Of a DNA stretch of 64,000 nucleotides, positions 9,243 to 18,221 are shown one piece after another. Position 1 is the stretch's first letter. Every line of letters begins with the position of its first letter. Source of the DNA: Oceanimonas sp. GK1. GTDB lineage: Bacteria; Pseudomonadota; Gammaproteobacteria; Enterobacterales; Aeromonadaceae. The notes below the pieces were generated by a model, which worked only from the letters and a program-made list of their open reading frames with translations, searched no databases and had not been told where the DNA came from. Position numbers and translations under genes: made by a program. Where the stretch lies: the NCBI RefSeq assembly GCF_000243075.1, contig NC_016745.1, forward strand, positions 492,501 to 556,500, in the 5' to 3' direction.

Positions 9243-10166
9243 ATGTCTACCGCCAAGTACATCTGGTTTAATGGAGATCTGGTGCCCTGGGACAAGGCCC
9301 AGGTGCATGTGATGACCCACGCCCTGCATTACGGTTCGTCGGTGTTTGAGGGCATTCGCGCCTACAACACCCCCAAGGGGCCGGTGGTGTTCCGGCTGGA
9401 AGAGCACGTGCAGCGGCTGTTCGATTCCGCCAAGATCTACCGGATGAACATTCCCTTTACCAAGGCGGAGCTGATGGATGCCTGCCGAGCGGCGGTAGCC
9501 AAGAACGACCTCGACAGCGCCTACCTGCGCCCGCTGGTGTTTATCGGCAATGTGGGCATGGGGCTGAATGCCCCGAAGGACGTGCCCTGTGAAGTGATCA
9601 TCGCCGCCATTCCCTGGGGCGCCTACCTGGGCGAGGAAGGGCTGGAAAACGGCGTCGACGTCTGCGTCACCTCCTGGAACCGTCTGGCCCCCAACACCAT
9701 GCCCACCGGCGCCAAGGCGGGGGGCAACTACCTGTCGTCCCAGCTGATTTCCGGCGAGGCCAAGCGCCACGGCTACAGCGAGGGCATTTCCCTCGATGTG
9801 CACGGCCACCTCAGTGAAGGCGCCGGTGAAAACCTGTTTCTGATCAAGAACGGTGTGCTCTACACGCCGCCGGTCACCGCCTGCATACTGCCGGGTATCA
9901 CCCGTGATACCCTGATGACCCTGGCGCGGGACGCCGGTTATGAGGTGCGGGAAGAAGCCATTGCCCGGGAAGCCCTGTACCTGGCCGACGAAATGTTCAT
10001 GACCGGCACCGCCGCCGAGGTCACCCCGGTGCGCAGCGTGGACGGCATCACTCTTGGGGAAGGCAAGCGGGGCCCCATCACCAAGGAGCTGCAGCAGGCG
10101 TTTTTCGGCCTGTTTGACGGCACCACCCAGGACAAGTGGGGCTGGCTCACCCCGGTCAAAGACTAA
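9243..10166 (+). CDS. ilvE: Branched-chain amino acid aminotransferase IlvE
   Basis: A 307-residue class IV PLP aminotransferase that makes the last transamination in isoleucine, valine and leucine synthesis using glutamate. The PLP lysine is in the conserved GAKAGGNYLSS segment (about residue 159), and SEGAGENLF is the class signature. The length matches E. coli IlvE (309). It sits third in the ilv operon, directly after ilvM, and is followed by a GC-rich hairpin before ilvD. Confidence 0.97.
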   Translation: MSTAKYIWFNGDLVPWDKAQVHVMTHALHYGSSVFEGIRAYNTPKGPVVFRLEEHVQRLFDSAKIYRMNIPFTKAELMDACRAAVAKNDLDSAYLRPLVFIGNVGMGLNAPKDVPCEVIIAAIPWGAYLGEEGLENGVDVCVTSWNRLAPNTMPTGAKAGGNYLSSQLISGEAKRHGYSEGISLDVHGHLSEGAGENLFLIKNGVLYTPPVTACILPGITRDTLMTLARDAGYEVREEAIAREALYLADEMFMTGTAAEVTPVRSVDGITLGEGKRGPITKELQQAFFGLFDGTTQDKWGWLTPVKD

Positions 10167-10182
10167 TTTAACTTATCGAGAT

Positions 10183-10200
10183 GGGGCGCGCTTGCGCCCC
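10183..10200 (+). other. GC-rich hairpin between ilvE and ilvD
   Basis: GGGGCGC and GCGCCCC enclose a GCTT loop. The bases that follow (GTTGTTC) are not a T tract, so this is a poor terminator. It may instead protect the 3' end of the upstream mRNA or lower expression of ilvDA relative to ilvGME; that is inference. Confidence 0.5.
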
Positions 10201-10232
10201 GTTGTTCTCACGCAATATCAGGAGTAAAAGGA

Positions 10233-12083
10233 ATGCCAAGGTATCGTTCAGCCACCACCACCCACGGCCGCAACATGGCCGGCGCCCGCGCTCTGTGGCG
10301 CGCCACCGGCATGACCGAAGCGGATTTCGGCAAGCCGATTATCGCCGTGGTGAACTCCTTCACCCAGTTTGTGCCCGGCCATGTGCACCTGAAAGACATG
10401 GGTCAGCTGGTGGCCCGGGAAATTGAAGCCGCCGGCGGTGTGGCCAAGGAATTCAACACCATAGCGGTGGATGACGGTATCGCCATGGGTCATGGCGGCA
10501 TGCTTTACTCCCTGCCCAGCCGGGAGCTGATCGCAGACTCGGTTGAGTACATGGTCAATGCCCACTGTGCCGACGCCATGGTGTGCATCTCCAACTGCGA
10601 CAAGATCACCCCCGGCATGCTGATGGCCGCCCTGCGGGTCAATATTCCGGTGATCTTCGTCTCCGGCGGCCCGATGGAAGCGGGCAAGACCAAGCTGTCC
10701 GATCAGCTGATCAAGCTGGATCTGGTGGACGCCATGATTCAAGGGGCCGATCCCACCGTGTCCGACGCCCAGAGCGAACAGGTGGAGCGCAGCGCCTGCC
10801 CCACCTGCGGTTCCTGCTCCGGCATGTTTACCGCCAACTCCATGAATTGCCTGACCGAGGCCCTGGGCCTGTCCCAGCCCGGCAACGGCTCCCTGCTGGC
10901 CACCCACGCCGACCGTGAAGCACTGTTCAAGACCGCCGGCCACCGCATCGTCGAGCTGACCAAGCGTTACTATGAAGGTGAAGACGCCGCCGTGCTGCCG
11001 CGCAACATCGCCACCAAGGCCGCGTTTGAGAACGCCATGGTGCTGGACATCGCCATGGGCGGCTCCACCAATACCGTGCTGCACCTGCTGGCCGCCGCTC
11101 AGGAAGCGGACGTGGACTTCACCATGGACGACATCGACGCCCTGTCGCGCCGAGTGCCCCAGCTGTGCAAGGTGGCGCCGTCCACCCAGAAGTACCACAT
11201 GGAAGACGTGCACCGTGCCGGGGGCGTGATGGGCATTCTGGCCGAGCTGGCCCGGGCCGGCCTGCTCAACACCGAGGTGAATACCGTGCTGGGCATGACC
11301 CTGGCCGAGCAGCTGGCCCGCTACGACATCATGGTGACCGACGACGAGGCGGTGAAAACCATGTTCCGCGCCGGTCCGGCGGGCATTCGCACCACCAAGG
11401 CATTCAGCCAGGACTGCCGCTGGGACACCCTGGATGACGACCGCGCCGAGGGCTGTATTCGCAGCATCGACAACGCCTACAGTCTGGAAGGCGGCCTGGC
11501 GGTGCTGGCCGGCAATCTGGCCATCGACGGCTGTATCGTCAAGACCGCCGGCGTGGCCGACGACAACCTGACCTTCCGCGGCCCGGCCCGGGTGTTCGAG
11601 AGCCAGGACACCGCGGTGGCCGGCATTCTCGGCGGCGAGGTCAAGGCCGGCGAAGTGGTGGTGATCCGCTACGAAGGTCCCAAGGGTGGCCCGGGCATGC
11701 AGGAAATGCTGTATCCCACCACTTACCTCAAGTCCATGGGGCTGGGCACCCAGTGCGCCCTGATCACCGACGGTCGTTTCTCCGGCGGTACCTCCGGCCT
11801 GTCCATCGGCCATGTGTCTCCCGAGGCGGCCAACGGCGGCACCATCGGCCTGGTGCAGAATGGCGATCTCATCCACATCGACATTCCGGCCCGCAAGATC
11901 GAGCTGGAGGTGTCCGATGCCGAGCTGGCGGCCCGCCGGGAAGCCATGGAGGCCAAAGGTGAACAGGCCTGGCGCCCGGTAGACCGCGAGCGCGAAGTGT
12001 CCTTTGCCCTGCGTGCCTACGCCTCCCTGGCCACCAGTGCCGACAAGGGCGCGGTGCGCGATCGCAGCAAACTGGGAGGCTGA
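10233..12083 (+). CDS. ilvD: Dihydroxy-acid dehydratase IlvD
   Basis: A 616-residue iron-sulphur dehydratase converting 2,3-dihydroxy-isovalerate and 2,3-dihydroxy-methylvalerate to the 2-oxo acids. The cluster ligands are visible in the NCDKITPGM segment (Cys about 122) and the [17 protein letters not shown] segment (about 189-205). The length equals E. coli IlvD (616). An AGGAG precedes the ATG. ilvA follows after three bases. Like E. coli IlvD, it is probably sensitive to oxidants through its exposed cluster. Confidence 0.97.
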   Translation: MPRYRSATTTHGRNMAGARALWRATGMTEADFGKPIIAVVNSFTQFVPGHVHLKDMGQLVAREIEAAGGVAKEFNTIAVDDGIAMGHGGMLYSLPSRELIADSVEYMVNAHCADAMVCISNCDKITPGMLMAALRVNIPVIFVSGGPMEAGKTKLSDQLIKLDLVDAMIQGADPTVSDAQSEQVERSACPTCGSCSGMFTANSMNCLTEALGLSQPGNGSLLATHADREALFKTAGHRIVELTKRYYEGEDAAVLPRNIATKAAFENAMVLDIAMGGSTNTVLHLLAAAQEADVDFTMDDIDALSRRVPQLCKVAPSTQKYHMEDVHRAGGVMGILAELARAGLLNTEVNTVLGMTLAEQLARYDIMVTDDEAVKTMFRAGPAGIRTTKAFSQDCRWDTLDDDRAEGCIRSIDNAYSLEGGLAVLAGNLAIDGCIVKTAGVADDNLTFRGPARVFESQDTAVAGILGGEVKAGEVVVIRYEGPKGGPGMQEMLYPTTYLKSMGLGTQCALITDGRFSGGTSGLSIGHVSPEAANGGTIGLVQNGDLIHIDIPARKIELEVSDAELAARREAMEAKGEQAWRPVDREREVSFALRAYASLATSADKGAVRDRSKLGG

Positions 12084-12086
12084 GCC

Positions 12087-13643
12087 ATGGCACAACCGGC
12101 ATTGAAGGAAGCAAAAAGCACGCCCCGCTCGGCTACCGAGTACCTGCGCCACATTCTGTTGTCGCCGGTGTACGAGGCTGCCCGGGTGACGCCACTGACC
12201 CCACTCAAGAAGATTTCCGAGCGGTTGGGGCACCCGGTGTCGCTCAAGCGGGAAGACATGCAGCCGGTGCATTCTTTCAAGTTGCGGGGTGCCTACAACA
12301 AGATTGCCCAGCTCACCCCCGAGCAGCAGCAGCGGGGGGTCATTGCCGCCTCCGCTGGCAACCATGCTCAAGGGGTGGCGCTGTCAGCGGCCAAGCTGGG
12401 CATTGACGCCACCATCGTCATGCCCACCGTGACGCCCGATATCAAGGTGGAATCGGTGCGCCGCTTTGGCGGCAAGGTGGTGTTGCACGGCAACAATTTC
12501 GACGAGGCCTACGCCCGTTGCCTGGAGCTGGCGCAGCAGAAGGGCGCCACCCTGATACCGCCGTTCGATGACGAGGACGTGATCGCCGGTCAGGGCACGG
12601 TGGGCCGCGAGCTGTTGGAGCAGGACACCCGCCTGACCCACGTGTTCGTGCCTGTGGGTGGCGGCGGTCTGGCCGCCGGGGTGGCGGTGTACATCAAGCA
12701 GCTGCTGCCTCAGGTCAAGGTGATCGGGGTCGAGGCCGAGGGCTCCGCCTGCCTCAAGGCGGCGCTCAACGCCGGTGAACTGGTCACCCTCGACCGGGTC
12801 AGCATGTTTGCCGACGGGGTGGCGGTGAAGCGCATGGGCGTAGAGACCTTTCGTCTGTGCCGGGAATACCTGGACGGCGTGATCACCGTCACCACCGACG
12901 AGATCTGTGCCGCCCTCAAGGATATCTTTGAAGATACCCGGGCCATCGCCGAGCCCTCGGGGGCGCTGTCGCTGGCCGGGCTGAAGAAATACAGTCAGGC
13001 CGGAGACTATGCCCACGCCCGCATGGCGGCGGTGCTGAGCGGCGCCAACGTCAACTTCCATTCCCTGCGCTACGTGTCTGAGCGGTGCGAGCTGGGGGAA
13101 AAGCGGGAAGGGGTGCTGGCGGTGACGATCCCTGAGCGCAAGGGCGCCTTTCTGCAGTTTTGCGAGGTGCTCGGCAACCGCATGGTGACCGAGTTCAACT
13201 ACCGCTATTCCTCGGAAGACAAGGCGGCGCTGCTGGTGTCGGTGCGGTTGACCGACGGCGATCGGGAGCTGGCGCAGATCATGGCGGAGCTGGAGCAGGC
13301 CGGGTACCCGGTGGCCAACATGACCGACAACGATCTGGCCAAGTCCCATGTGCGCTACATGGTGGGCGGCCGGCCGCCCAAGCCGCTGCAGGAACGGCTG
13401 TACGGTTTCCAGTTTCCGGAGCAGCCCGGTGCCCTGATGCGCTTTTTGCACACGCTTGGGACCCACTGGAACATCAGCCTGTTCCATTACCGCAACCACG
13501 GCGCCGAATATGGCCGGGTACTCTGTGCCTTTGAACTGCCCGACGCAGATCTGGCATCGTTCGAGCGCCATCTGGCGGAGCTGGGCTACACTTGGTACGA
13601 CGTCACTCAGGATCCGGCTTACCGCTTTTTCCTGGCCCACTGA
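12087..13643 (+). CDS. ilvA: Biosynthetic threonine ammonia-lyase IlvA
   Basis: A 518-residue PLP enzyme that deaminates threonine to 2-oxobutyrate, the committed step to isoleucine, and is normally inhibited by isoleucine. The PLP lysine lies in HSFKLRGAYNK (about residue 60) and the phosphate-binding loop is PVGGGGLAAG. The C-terminal third carries two ACT-like regulatory domains, as in the long biosynthetic form (E. coli 514 residues), not the short catabolic TdcB. It is the last gene of the operon and is followed by a terminator. Confidence 0.97.
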   Translation: MAQPALKEAKSTPRSATEYLRHILLSPVYEAARVTPLTPLKKISERLGHPVSLKREDMQPVHSFKLRGAYNKIAQLTPEQQQRGVIAASAGNHAQGVALSAAKLGIDATIVMPTVTPDIKVESVRRFGGKVVLHGNNFDEAYARCLELAQQKGATLIPPFDDEDVIAGQGTVGRELLEQDTRLTHVFVPVGGGGLAAGVAVYIKQLLPQVKVIGVEAEGSACLKAALNAGELVTLDRVSMFADGVAVKRMGVETFRLCREYLDGVITVTTDEICAALKDIFEDTRAIAEPSGALSLAGLKKYSQAGDYAHARMAAVLSGANVNFHSLRYVSERCELGEKREGVLAVTIPERKGAFLQFCEVLGNRMVTEFNYRYSSEDKAALLVSVRLTDGDRELAQIMAELEQAGYPVANMTDNDLAKSHVRYMVGGRPPKPLQERLYGFQFPEQPGALMRFLHTLGTHWNISLFHYRNHGAEYGRVLCAFELPDADLASFERHLAELGYTWYDVTQDPAYRFFLAH

Positions 13644-13668
13644 CCGGGCGCCACGGTTCAACGATCAA

Positions 13669-13694
13669 GGCCGGGCTTGTCCCGGCTTTTTTTT
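13669..13694 (+). terminator. Terminator of the ilv operon
   Basis: A short GC-rich stem (GCCGGG with CCCGGC, loop CTTGT) is followed by eight T residues. It lies 26 bases after the ilvA stop. Confidence 0.9.
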
Positions 13695-13794
13695 GCCTGG
13701 GTGGAAGGCGAATAACGGATTAACATCATCACAACATGAGGGTTTTCTATTGAAACCCTGATAACGCGGATACAACACTGTTCACAATTATATA

Positions 13795-13823
13795 TTGACC
13801 AGTTTTCGCTCTGCTGGTCTAAT
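13795..13823 (+). promoter_or_regulatory. Strong sigma70-like promoter for the urea transporter gene, with a dyad
   Basis: TTGACC (13795-13800) and TCTAAT (13818-13823) are separated by 17 bp, a near-consensus promoter. GACCAG (13797-13802) and CTGGTC (13814-13819) form an inverted repeat covering both elements, a possible operator. The promoter overlaps a TTG that would otherwise be taken as the start of the next gene, which argues for a start further downstream. Confidence 0.6.
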
Positions 13824-13869
13824 CGCGCCGTTCTCTGTGTTTCTTGCCCTTGGTACAGGAGTGTCTTTC

Positions 13870-14712
13870 GTGGCGCTGTTGTCTTCCCTGCTGGCCGCCA
13901 TCGGCCAGATATATTTTGTAAACAACCGCCTGGCCGGTGCCCTGATTGCACTGGGGGTGCTCTGGGTGTCTCCCTGGATGGCCGCCACCATGATGCTGGC
14001 CACCCTTGCCGCTACCCTGCTGGCGCAGCTCGGCAAATGGGAGCCGGACGCCTGGCGCGACGGCCTGTTTGGTTTTAACGCCGCCCTGGTGGGGCTGGCC
14101 TTTGGCCTGTTTGCCGAGCACACGCCGTTCTGGCTGCTGATGTCGGCGCTGGGCGGCATGCTTTCTGCCTGGCTGTATTACCGGCTGCGCCGGCTGGCCG
14201 CCATTCCCTGGTATACCCTGCCGTTTAACCTGGTGGTGCTGCCCTGGCTGTATTTTGTGGGCCAGCGGGTGGCCGACGAGGTGCCTCAGGGCTACAACTT
14301 TTCGCTGTCGGCCATCGGACAGGTGGTATTTCTGCCCGATACGGTGCCGGCGGTGCTGATCTGCGCCGCCCTGCTGCTGGCCGGCATCGGCATGCTGGGC
14401 TGGGCCTTTGTGGGCGCCCTGGTATCCAGTGGCGCGGCGCTGCTGCTGCTGGTCAATCCGGATTACATCAACTTTGGCCTCACCGGCTATAACGGCGTAC
14501 TGGCGGCCATCGCCATGTTCTGGCACGGCAGCAGACAGGTCTGGATGCTGCTGGCCGCGGCCTTGGCCGGGTTGATGACGGCGGTGATGCTCAAGCTGGG
14601 CCTGCCCATGCTGACCATGCCTTTTGTGCTCAGTTGCTGGCTGTGCCTGGCAATGCAAAAGGGCCTGTGTTATTACCGGGCGGCACACATGACTGACAGG
14701 GAGAAAGTATGA
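13870..14712 (+). CDS. Urea transporter family protein
   Basis: A 280-residue integral membrane protein of the urea transporter (UT) family, which forms a trimeric urea channel. The two internally repeated halves are visible: GFNAALVGLAFG in the first and LTGYNGVLAAIA in the second, the paired selectivity-filter regions of the family. About ten hydrophobic segments are predicted. I place the start at GTG 13870, eight bases after AGGAG (13857-13861). A TTG at 13795 would add 25 residues but falls on a promoter. The dehydrogenase that follows overlaps by four bases. No urease genes are in the window, so the substrate could be urea or another small amide. Confidence 0.8.
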   Translation: MALLSSLLAAIGQIYFVNNRLAGALIALGVLWVSPWMAATMMLATLAATLLAQLGKWEPDAWRDGLFGFNAALVGLAFGLFAEHTPFWLLMSALGGMLSAWLYYRLRRLAAIPWYTLPFNLVVLPWLYFVGQRVADEVPQGYNFSLSAIGQVVFLPDTVPAVLICAALLLAGIGMLGWAFVGALVSSGAALLLLVNPDYINFGLTGYNGVLAAIAMFWHGSRQVWMLLAAALAGLMTAVMLKLGLPMLTMPFVLSCWLCLAMQKGLCYYRAAHMTDREKV

Positions 14713-15578
14713 AACTGGGATTTATCGGCATCGGCCTGATGGGCAAACCCATGGCCGAGCGACTGCTGGCCGCCGGTTATGATGTCACCGTATGGAACCG
14801 TAGCACCGATAAGCTGGCCGAGGTGGCTGCCGCCGGCGCGCGGGTGGCCGGCAGCATCGGTGAGCTGACCGAGCAGGTGGATCTGGTGCTGCTGTGCCTG
14901 GCCAACACCGCCGTGGTGGAAAGCGTGGTGTTCGGCAAGGGCGGCGTGATCGAGCATGGCCGGGCCGGCCAGTTGCTGGTGGACTTCTCCAGCTCCGACC
15001 CGGACGCCACCCGCGATTATGCCGCCCGTTTGCAAGCCGCCTGCGGCATGGGCTGGGTCGACTCGCCGGTGTCCGGCGGTGTGGCCGGTGCTGAGGCCGG
15101 CACCCTGGCCATTATGTGCGGTGGTGAGGAAGCCGATATCGAGCGCATTCGCCCGGTGTTGGCGCCCCTGTCCCAGCGGGTGACCCGCATGGGCGGCGTG
15201 GGCGCCGGCCAGGTCACCAAGGTGTGCAACCAGATGATCGTGGGCTGCAACCTGATGGTGCTGGCGGAAATGATGGCCCTGGCCAAGGCCTGCGGGGTGG
15301 ATGCCGAGCAGATCCCTACGGCACTTGCCGGCGGTTTTGCCGACTCCAAACCCATGCAGATCACCGGTCCCTTGATGGCGGAAGAGTCCGATCCTGATCC
15401 CAAGTGGCATGTGCGCACTTTGCTTAAAGATCTGGATATGGCGGTGGCCCAAAGTCTGCGCGCCGGCAGCGCGACTCCCATGTCGGGCCTGGCGGCTCAG
15501 CTGATGCGCCAGCACGGCAGCAAGGGCTTTCTGGAGCGGGATCCGGCGACCCTGATCAAGCTGTATAAAGACGTCTGA
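14709..15578 (+). CDS. NAD(P)-dependent beta-hydroxyacid dehydrogenase family protein
   Basis: A 289-residue member of the 3-hydroxyisobutyrate/tartronate-semialdehyde reductase family. The Rossmann motif GFIGIGLMGKPMA is at residues 4-16, the substrate-binding DSPVSGGVAGAEAGT segment near residue 117, and the catalytic Lys in GAGQVTKVCNQ near residue 171. Its start overlaps the urea transporter stop, so the two are translated together. The family is broad; 2-hydroxy-3-oxopropionate reductase (GarR-like) is a reasonable guess, but the substrate cannot be fixed from sequence. Nothing in the pairing with a urea channel points to a known pathway. Confidence 0.85.
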   Translation: MKLGFIGIGLMGKPMAERLLAAGYDVTVWNRSTDKLAEVAAAGARVAGSIGELTEQVDLVLLCLANTAVVESVVFGKGGVIEHGRAGQLLVDFSSSDPDATRDYAARLQAACGMGWVDSPVSGGVAGAEAGTLAIMCGGEEADIERIRPVLAPLSQRVTRMGGVGAGQVTKVCNQMIVGCNLMVLAEMMALAKACGVDAEQIPTALAGGFADSKPMQITGPLMAEESDPDPKWHVRTLLKDLDMAVAQSLRAGSATPMSGLAAQLMRQHGSKGFLERDPATLIKLYKDV

Positions 15579-15588
15579 TCCGCAATGT

Positions 15589-15702
15589 GAAGCAACAGCA
15601 GGGTTGCCTCCACCGACACGCTCCAAGCCCATCCTTGGGACGCTCGGCAAATGCCGTCCTTGGCATTTGACGGTCGGTTCCGGCAAACCCTGCTGCTGCT
15701 TC
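15589..15702. repeat. Branched inverted-repeat element A
   Basis: A long imperfect stem (15589-15608 with 15682-15702) encloses a second stem (ACCGAC 612-617 with GTCGGT 673-678, offset 15000) and two hairpins: CCAAG/CTTGG at 15623-15638 and CAAATGCC/GGCATTTG at 15648-15669, with loops CCCATC and GTCCTT. It lies in the gene-free stretch 15579-15926. No reading frame of note is present. The form suggests a structured repeat, and a second one in opposite orientation follows. Confidence 0.75.
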
Positions 15703-15762
15703 CTGAAATATCGGTTCCGTTAGCTGGTCACTGATAGACAATTCAGTTCGTGATCAGGAGGG

Positions 15763-15859
15763 CAAAGGGCACTGCTTCGTCGTGCCCTCTGCGCCACGGA
15801 TGGCGCAGCGGAGCCCCCATGGATGGGTTCACGGCGTGCCGAAGAAGCAGTGCCCTTTG
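15763..15859. repeat. Branched inverted-repeat element B
   Basis: A perfect 16-bp stem (15763-15778 with 15844-15859) encloses two hairpins: TGCGCC/GGCGCA at 15790-15807 (loop ACGGAT) and GAGCCC/GGGTTC at 15811-15830 (one G-T pair, loop CCATGGAT). The plan (outer stem plus two hairpins) is that of element A read from the other strand. Its function is unknown. Confidence 0.75.
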
Positions 15860-15881
15860 ACCGACGAAAGTGCACGATCAA

Positions 15882-15909
15882 AAAAAGAGGAGCCTAGGCT
15901 CCTCTTTTT
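15882..15909. terminator. Bidirectional terminator after hemY
   Basis: A perfect palindrome: AAAAAGAGGAGCC and GGCTCCTCTTTTT flank TA. Either strand gives a stem followed by a U tract. It ends the minus-strand hemCDXY transcript, 18 bases past the hemY stop, and would stop plus-strand transcripts from the 14-15 kb genes. Confidence 0.9.
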
Positions 15910-15926
15910 GCGTTTATGGCTGTGGC

Positions 15927-17105
15927 TCAGGCCGTGCCCAGGGCCAGACTGTGTTTGTAGTAGTCGTTGGCCTTGCTCAGATCCTTGCGTTTTTCCGCCA
16001 GCTCGGCGAGCAGCACATAATCCTGCGCGTCGGGCTTTTGCGCCACCGCCTGTTGCAGTTGCTGCTCGGCCTGGTCGTGCTTGCCGTCCTTCAGATACAA
16101 CCTGCCCAGGGCCGAATGCAGCTCGGGCAGGTTTTCCTTCTTCGCCTTTTTCTCCAGCACGCTCAGTAGCGGATGGTAGTCGCTCAGCTGCAGCCGGGTG
16201 GCGCACAGCAGCAAGCCGGCATCGGTTTTCTTGTCGAGGCCTTCCAGCAGCAGCTGCTGGGCTTCCTTGTGGGCCTTGAGGCCGATCAGCCGATCGCACA
16301 GAGGCAGCAGCAATTCGGGGTGGTACTTGTCCTTGCGCGGCAGTGCCTGCCACACCTTGATCAGACCATCGCTGCCTTCATCGTGGGCGGCCTGGTCAAA
16401 GCGACCAATCCAGCATTGCCGATGCAGCGCGTCCTTTTCGTCGGCGTCGATCAGGCCCTTGTTGCTCAGGCTGTCGAGAATGCCGAGCAGGGCTTGCCAT
16501 TGACCGGTAGCCACATACACGTCCTTTTGCAGCTTGAGCAGGGCCGGCTGATGACCATAGCTGGCTTCCAGCGCCTGCACGCCCGCCAGGGCCTGCTCGA
16601 ACTGGCCCTGCTGGTACTGCAGCCGGGCCTGGGTAATGCCCACCGCCAGGCTGGCGGCCGGGTGCTGCTCCTGGGCCTGGCGCAGGTAGTCGTCACGTTT
16701 TTCTTCATTGCCCTGGGCCTGGGCCGCGCTGGCGGCGTTCAGGTAGTTGAGCAGGGCCAGATCGTTGCCCTTGGTGCCCTTGAGCAGCATTTTTTCGGCG
16801 GTGGCATAGTCTTCCGCCACCAGCGCCTGCATGCCGCTCTGGGTATAGTTCAGGGCCTTGCGCCGGCGCCGGCCCATAAACCAGCCGCGGGTGCGGTGGC
16901 TGAGGCCGAACACCCGGCCCAGCAGCCATTCGATAAACAGCAGCAGCAGGTAGAACAGCACGGCGGCCACCAAAAACACGGTAACCGTGGTTTCAATGGT
17001 GTAGTTGCCGGCGGCCACCAGTACATAGCCCTGACGGCCCATGAATTCGGGGCCCGCCACCAGGCCGGCGGCCAGAATGGCGATGATAATCGCAAGACGT
17101 ATCAT
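15927..17105 (-). CDS. hemY: HemY family protein (heme biosynthesis operon, TPR)
   Basis: A 392-residue inner-membrane protein. Two hydrophobic segments near the N-terminus (about residues 3-23 and 38-62) are followed by a long soluble part made of tetratricopeptide-like helix pairs. This is the enterobacterial HemY of the hemCDXY operon, unrelated to the protoporphyrinogen oxidase that bears the same name in Bacillus. Its role in tetrapyrrole synthesis is still unclear; coupling to late heme enzymes has been proposed. It begins nine bases after hemX ends and is the last gene before the palindromic terminator. Confidence 0.92.
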   Translation of the reverse strand: MIRLAIIIAILAAGLVAGPEFMGRQGYVLVAAGNYTIETTVTVFLVAAVLFYLLLLFIEWLLGRVFGLSHRTRGWFMGRRRRKALNYTQSGMQALVAEDYATAEKMLLKGTKGNDLALLNYLNAASAAQAQGNEEKRDDYLRQAQEQHPAASLAVGITQARLQYQQGQFEQALAGVQALEASYGHQPALLKLQKDVYVATGQWQALLGILDSLSNKGLIDADEKDALHRQCWIGRFDQAAHDEGSDGLIKVWQALPRKDKYHPELLLPLCDRLIGLKAHKEAQQLLLEGLDKKTDAGLLLCATRLQLSDYHPLLSVLEKKAKKENLPELHSALGRLYLKDGKHDQAEQQLQQAVAQKPDAQDYVLLAELAEKRKDLSKANDYYKHSLALGTA

Positions 17106-17114
17106 GAGTCCCCC

Positions 17115-18221
17115 TTACAGGCCGGTGAGCAGGCGTTGCAGCCGGTCATCCAGCAGCTGTTGCAGGCGCTCCTGAGCGGCGAACTGCTCCGGATAGTCCA
17201 CGTTGATCTGCTGGCCTTCGAGCTGATTGATTTGCTCCAGCATAAACTGGCGCACGCTGTCGTCGGCAAAGTAGTCCTGCAGCCATTGTTCGGACTGGGC
17301 CAGGGCGCTGTCGAAGACTTCCTGCTGCTCCCGGTACACCGCCAGCTGGGCCTGCAGCAGCTTGCCCTTGAGGTTCTCGCTCAGGTACCAGTGCTGCTGG
17401 GGCGAGAGCAGGGCTTCCACGTTACCGTCGCGGCGGCGCACGGTCACGAAGTCGTCGGTAAAGCTGGCCCAGCTCTTTTTCAGGTTTTCCTTCCAGTCGC
17501 TCACCGACTCGGACACGGTAAAGTCGGGCTCTTCGGCCCGGGCCATGATCACCCCGGCGAGCTTAAGCTTGTCGACCTGATCGTTGATGCTGTTGAGCTT
17601 GATCACCAGGCCCTCGCGGTCGACCTTTTTCACCGACTTGATGCTGGCAATGTCGTCGGCCAGGGCCTTGCGGATGGGCACCAGGGTGGGATCGTTGAGG
17701 GCGGCCAGGCGTTCGTCGGCGTTGGCCAGCATCATGGCGGCGGACACGGCGTCATGCTCCAGCCACAGCTTGCGGCCGGCCATGCGCACCAGGTATTCGG
17801 CTTCGGCCAGCATCCAGTCGTTGGGACGTTTGCTGTCGAGATCCAGCACCTTGCGCGACAGCCCTTCCACCTGCTCGGTGACGCTGCTCTGGGCGCTTTC
17901 CAGCTGGCCGAGGGTGGCGCTCTGTTCGCGCTTGAGGGCATCCAGGCTGGCCTGCTGCTGGGCCAGGCGGGCTTCCATGGCCGCGAGCTGGCCGGCCTGG
18001 GCCACGCCCTGCTGATGGCCGTGCCAGTACAGACCGCCGGTCAGTACCACCGCCAGCACAATGGCCACCGTGGCCAGTCCCTTGCCGGAAGAAGGTTGTT
18101 TTTCCTTGGCCGGCGCCGCGGCCTGTGCCGGCTGGGCCTCGGTTACCGGGGCTTGCGCTTGGGTATCGGCGGTGTCGGCCACTTGCTTGTCGTCCTGTTG
18201 ATCTTGTTTATTGTCTGTCAT
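17115..18221 (-). CDS. hemX: HemX family protein (putative uroporphyrinogen-III C-methyltransferase-like)
   Basis: A 368-residue protein with a hydrophilic Gln/Asp/Ala-rich N-terminus, one membrane segment at about residues 49-68 (LATVAIVLAVVLTGGLYW), then a long coiled coil and a helical domain exposed to the periplasm. HemX is annotated in databases as a methyltransferase-like protein, but a catalytic fold is not evident here, and its function in the hem operon is not settled. I use the ATG at 18221, which has AAAAGGA before it; 19 further codons upstream are open. It overlaps the end of hemD by 14 bases. Confidence 0.9.
   Translation of the reverse strand: MTDNKQDQQDDKQVADTADTQAQAPVTEAQPAQAAAPAKEKQPSSGKGLATVAIVLAVVLTGGLYWHGHQQGVAQAGQLAAMEARLAQQQASLDALKREQSATLGQLESAQSSVTEQVEGLSRKVLDLDSKRPNDWMLAEAEYLVRMAGRKLWLEHDAVSAAMMLANADERLAALNDPTLVPIRKALADDIASIKSVKKVDREGLVIKLNSINDQVDKLKLAGVIMARAEEPDFTVSESVSDWKENLKKSWASFTDDFVTVRRRDGNVEALLSPQQHWYLSENLKGKLLQAQLAVYREQQEVFDSALAQSEQWLQDYFADDSVRQFMLEQINQLEGQQINVDYPEQFAAQERLQQLLDDRLQRLLTGL

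Noticed and set aside
10248-12371. Long minus-strand open frame opposite ilvD
   Set aside because: Antisense shadow of ilvD with a Gly/His/Gln-rich translation; no family features.
13795-13869. TTG 13795 as start of the urea transporter
   Set aside because: It coincides with a near-consensus promoter -35 and has no Shine-Dalgarno; GTG 13870 has AGGAG at a good distance.
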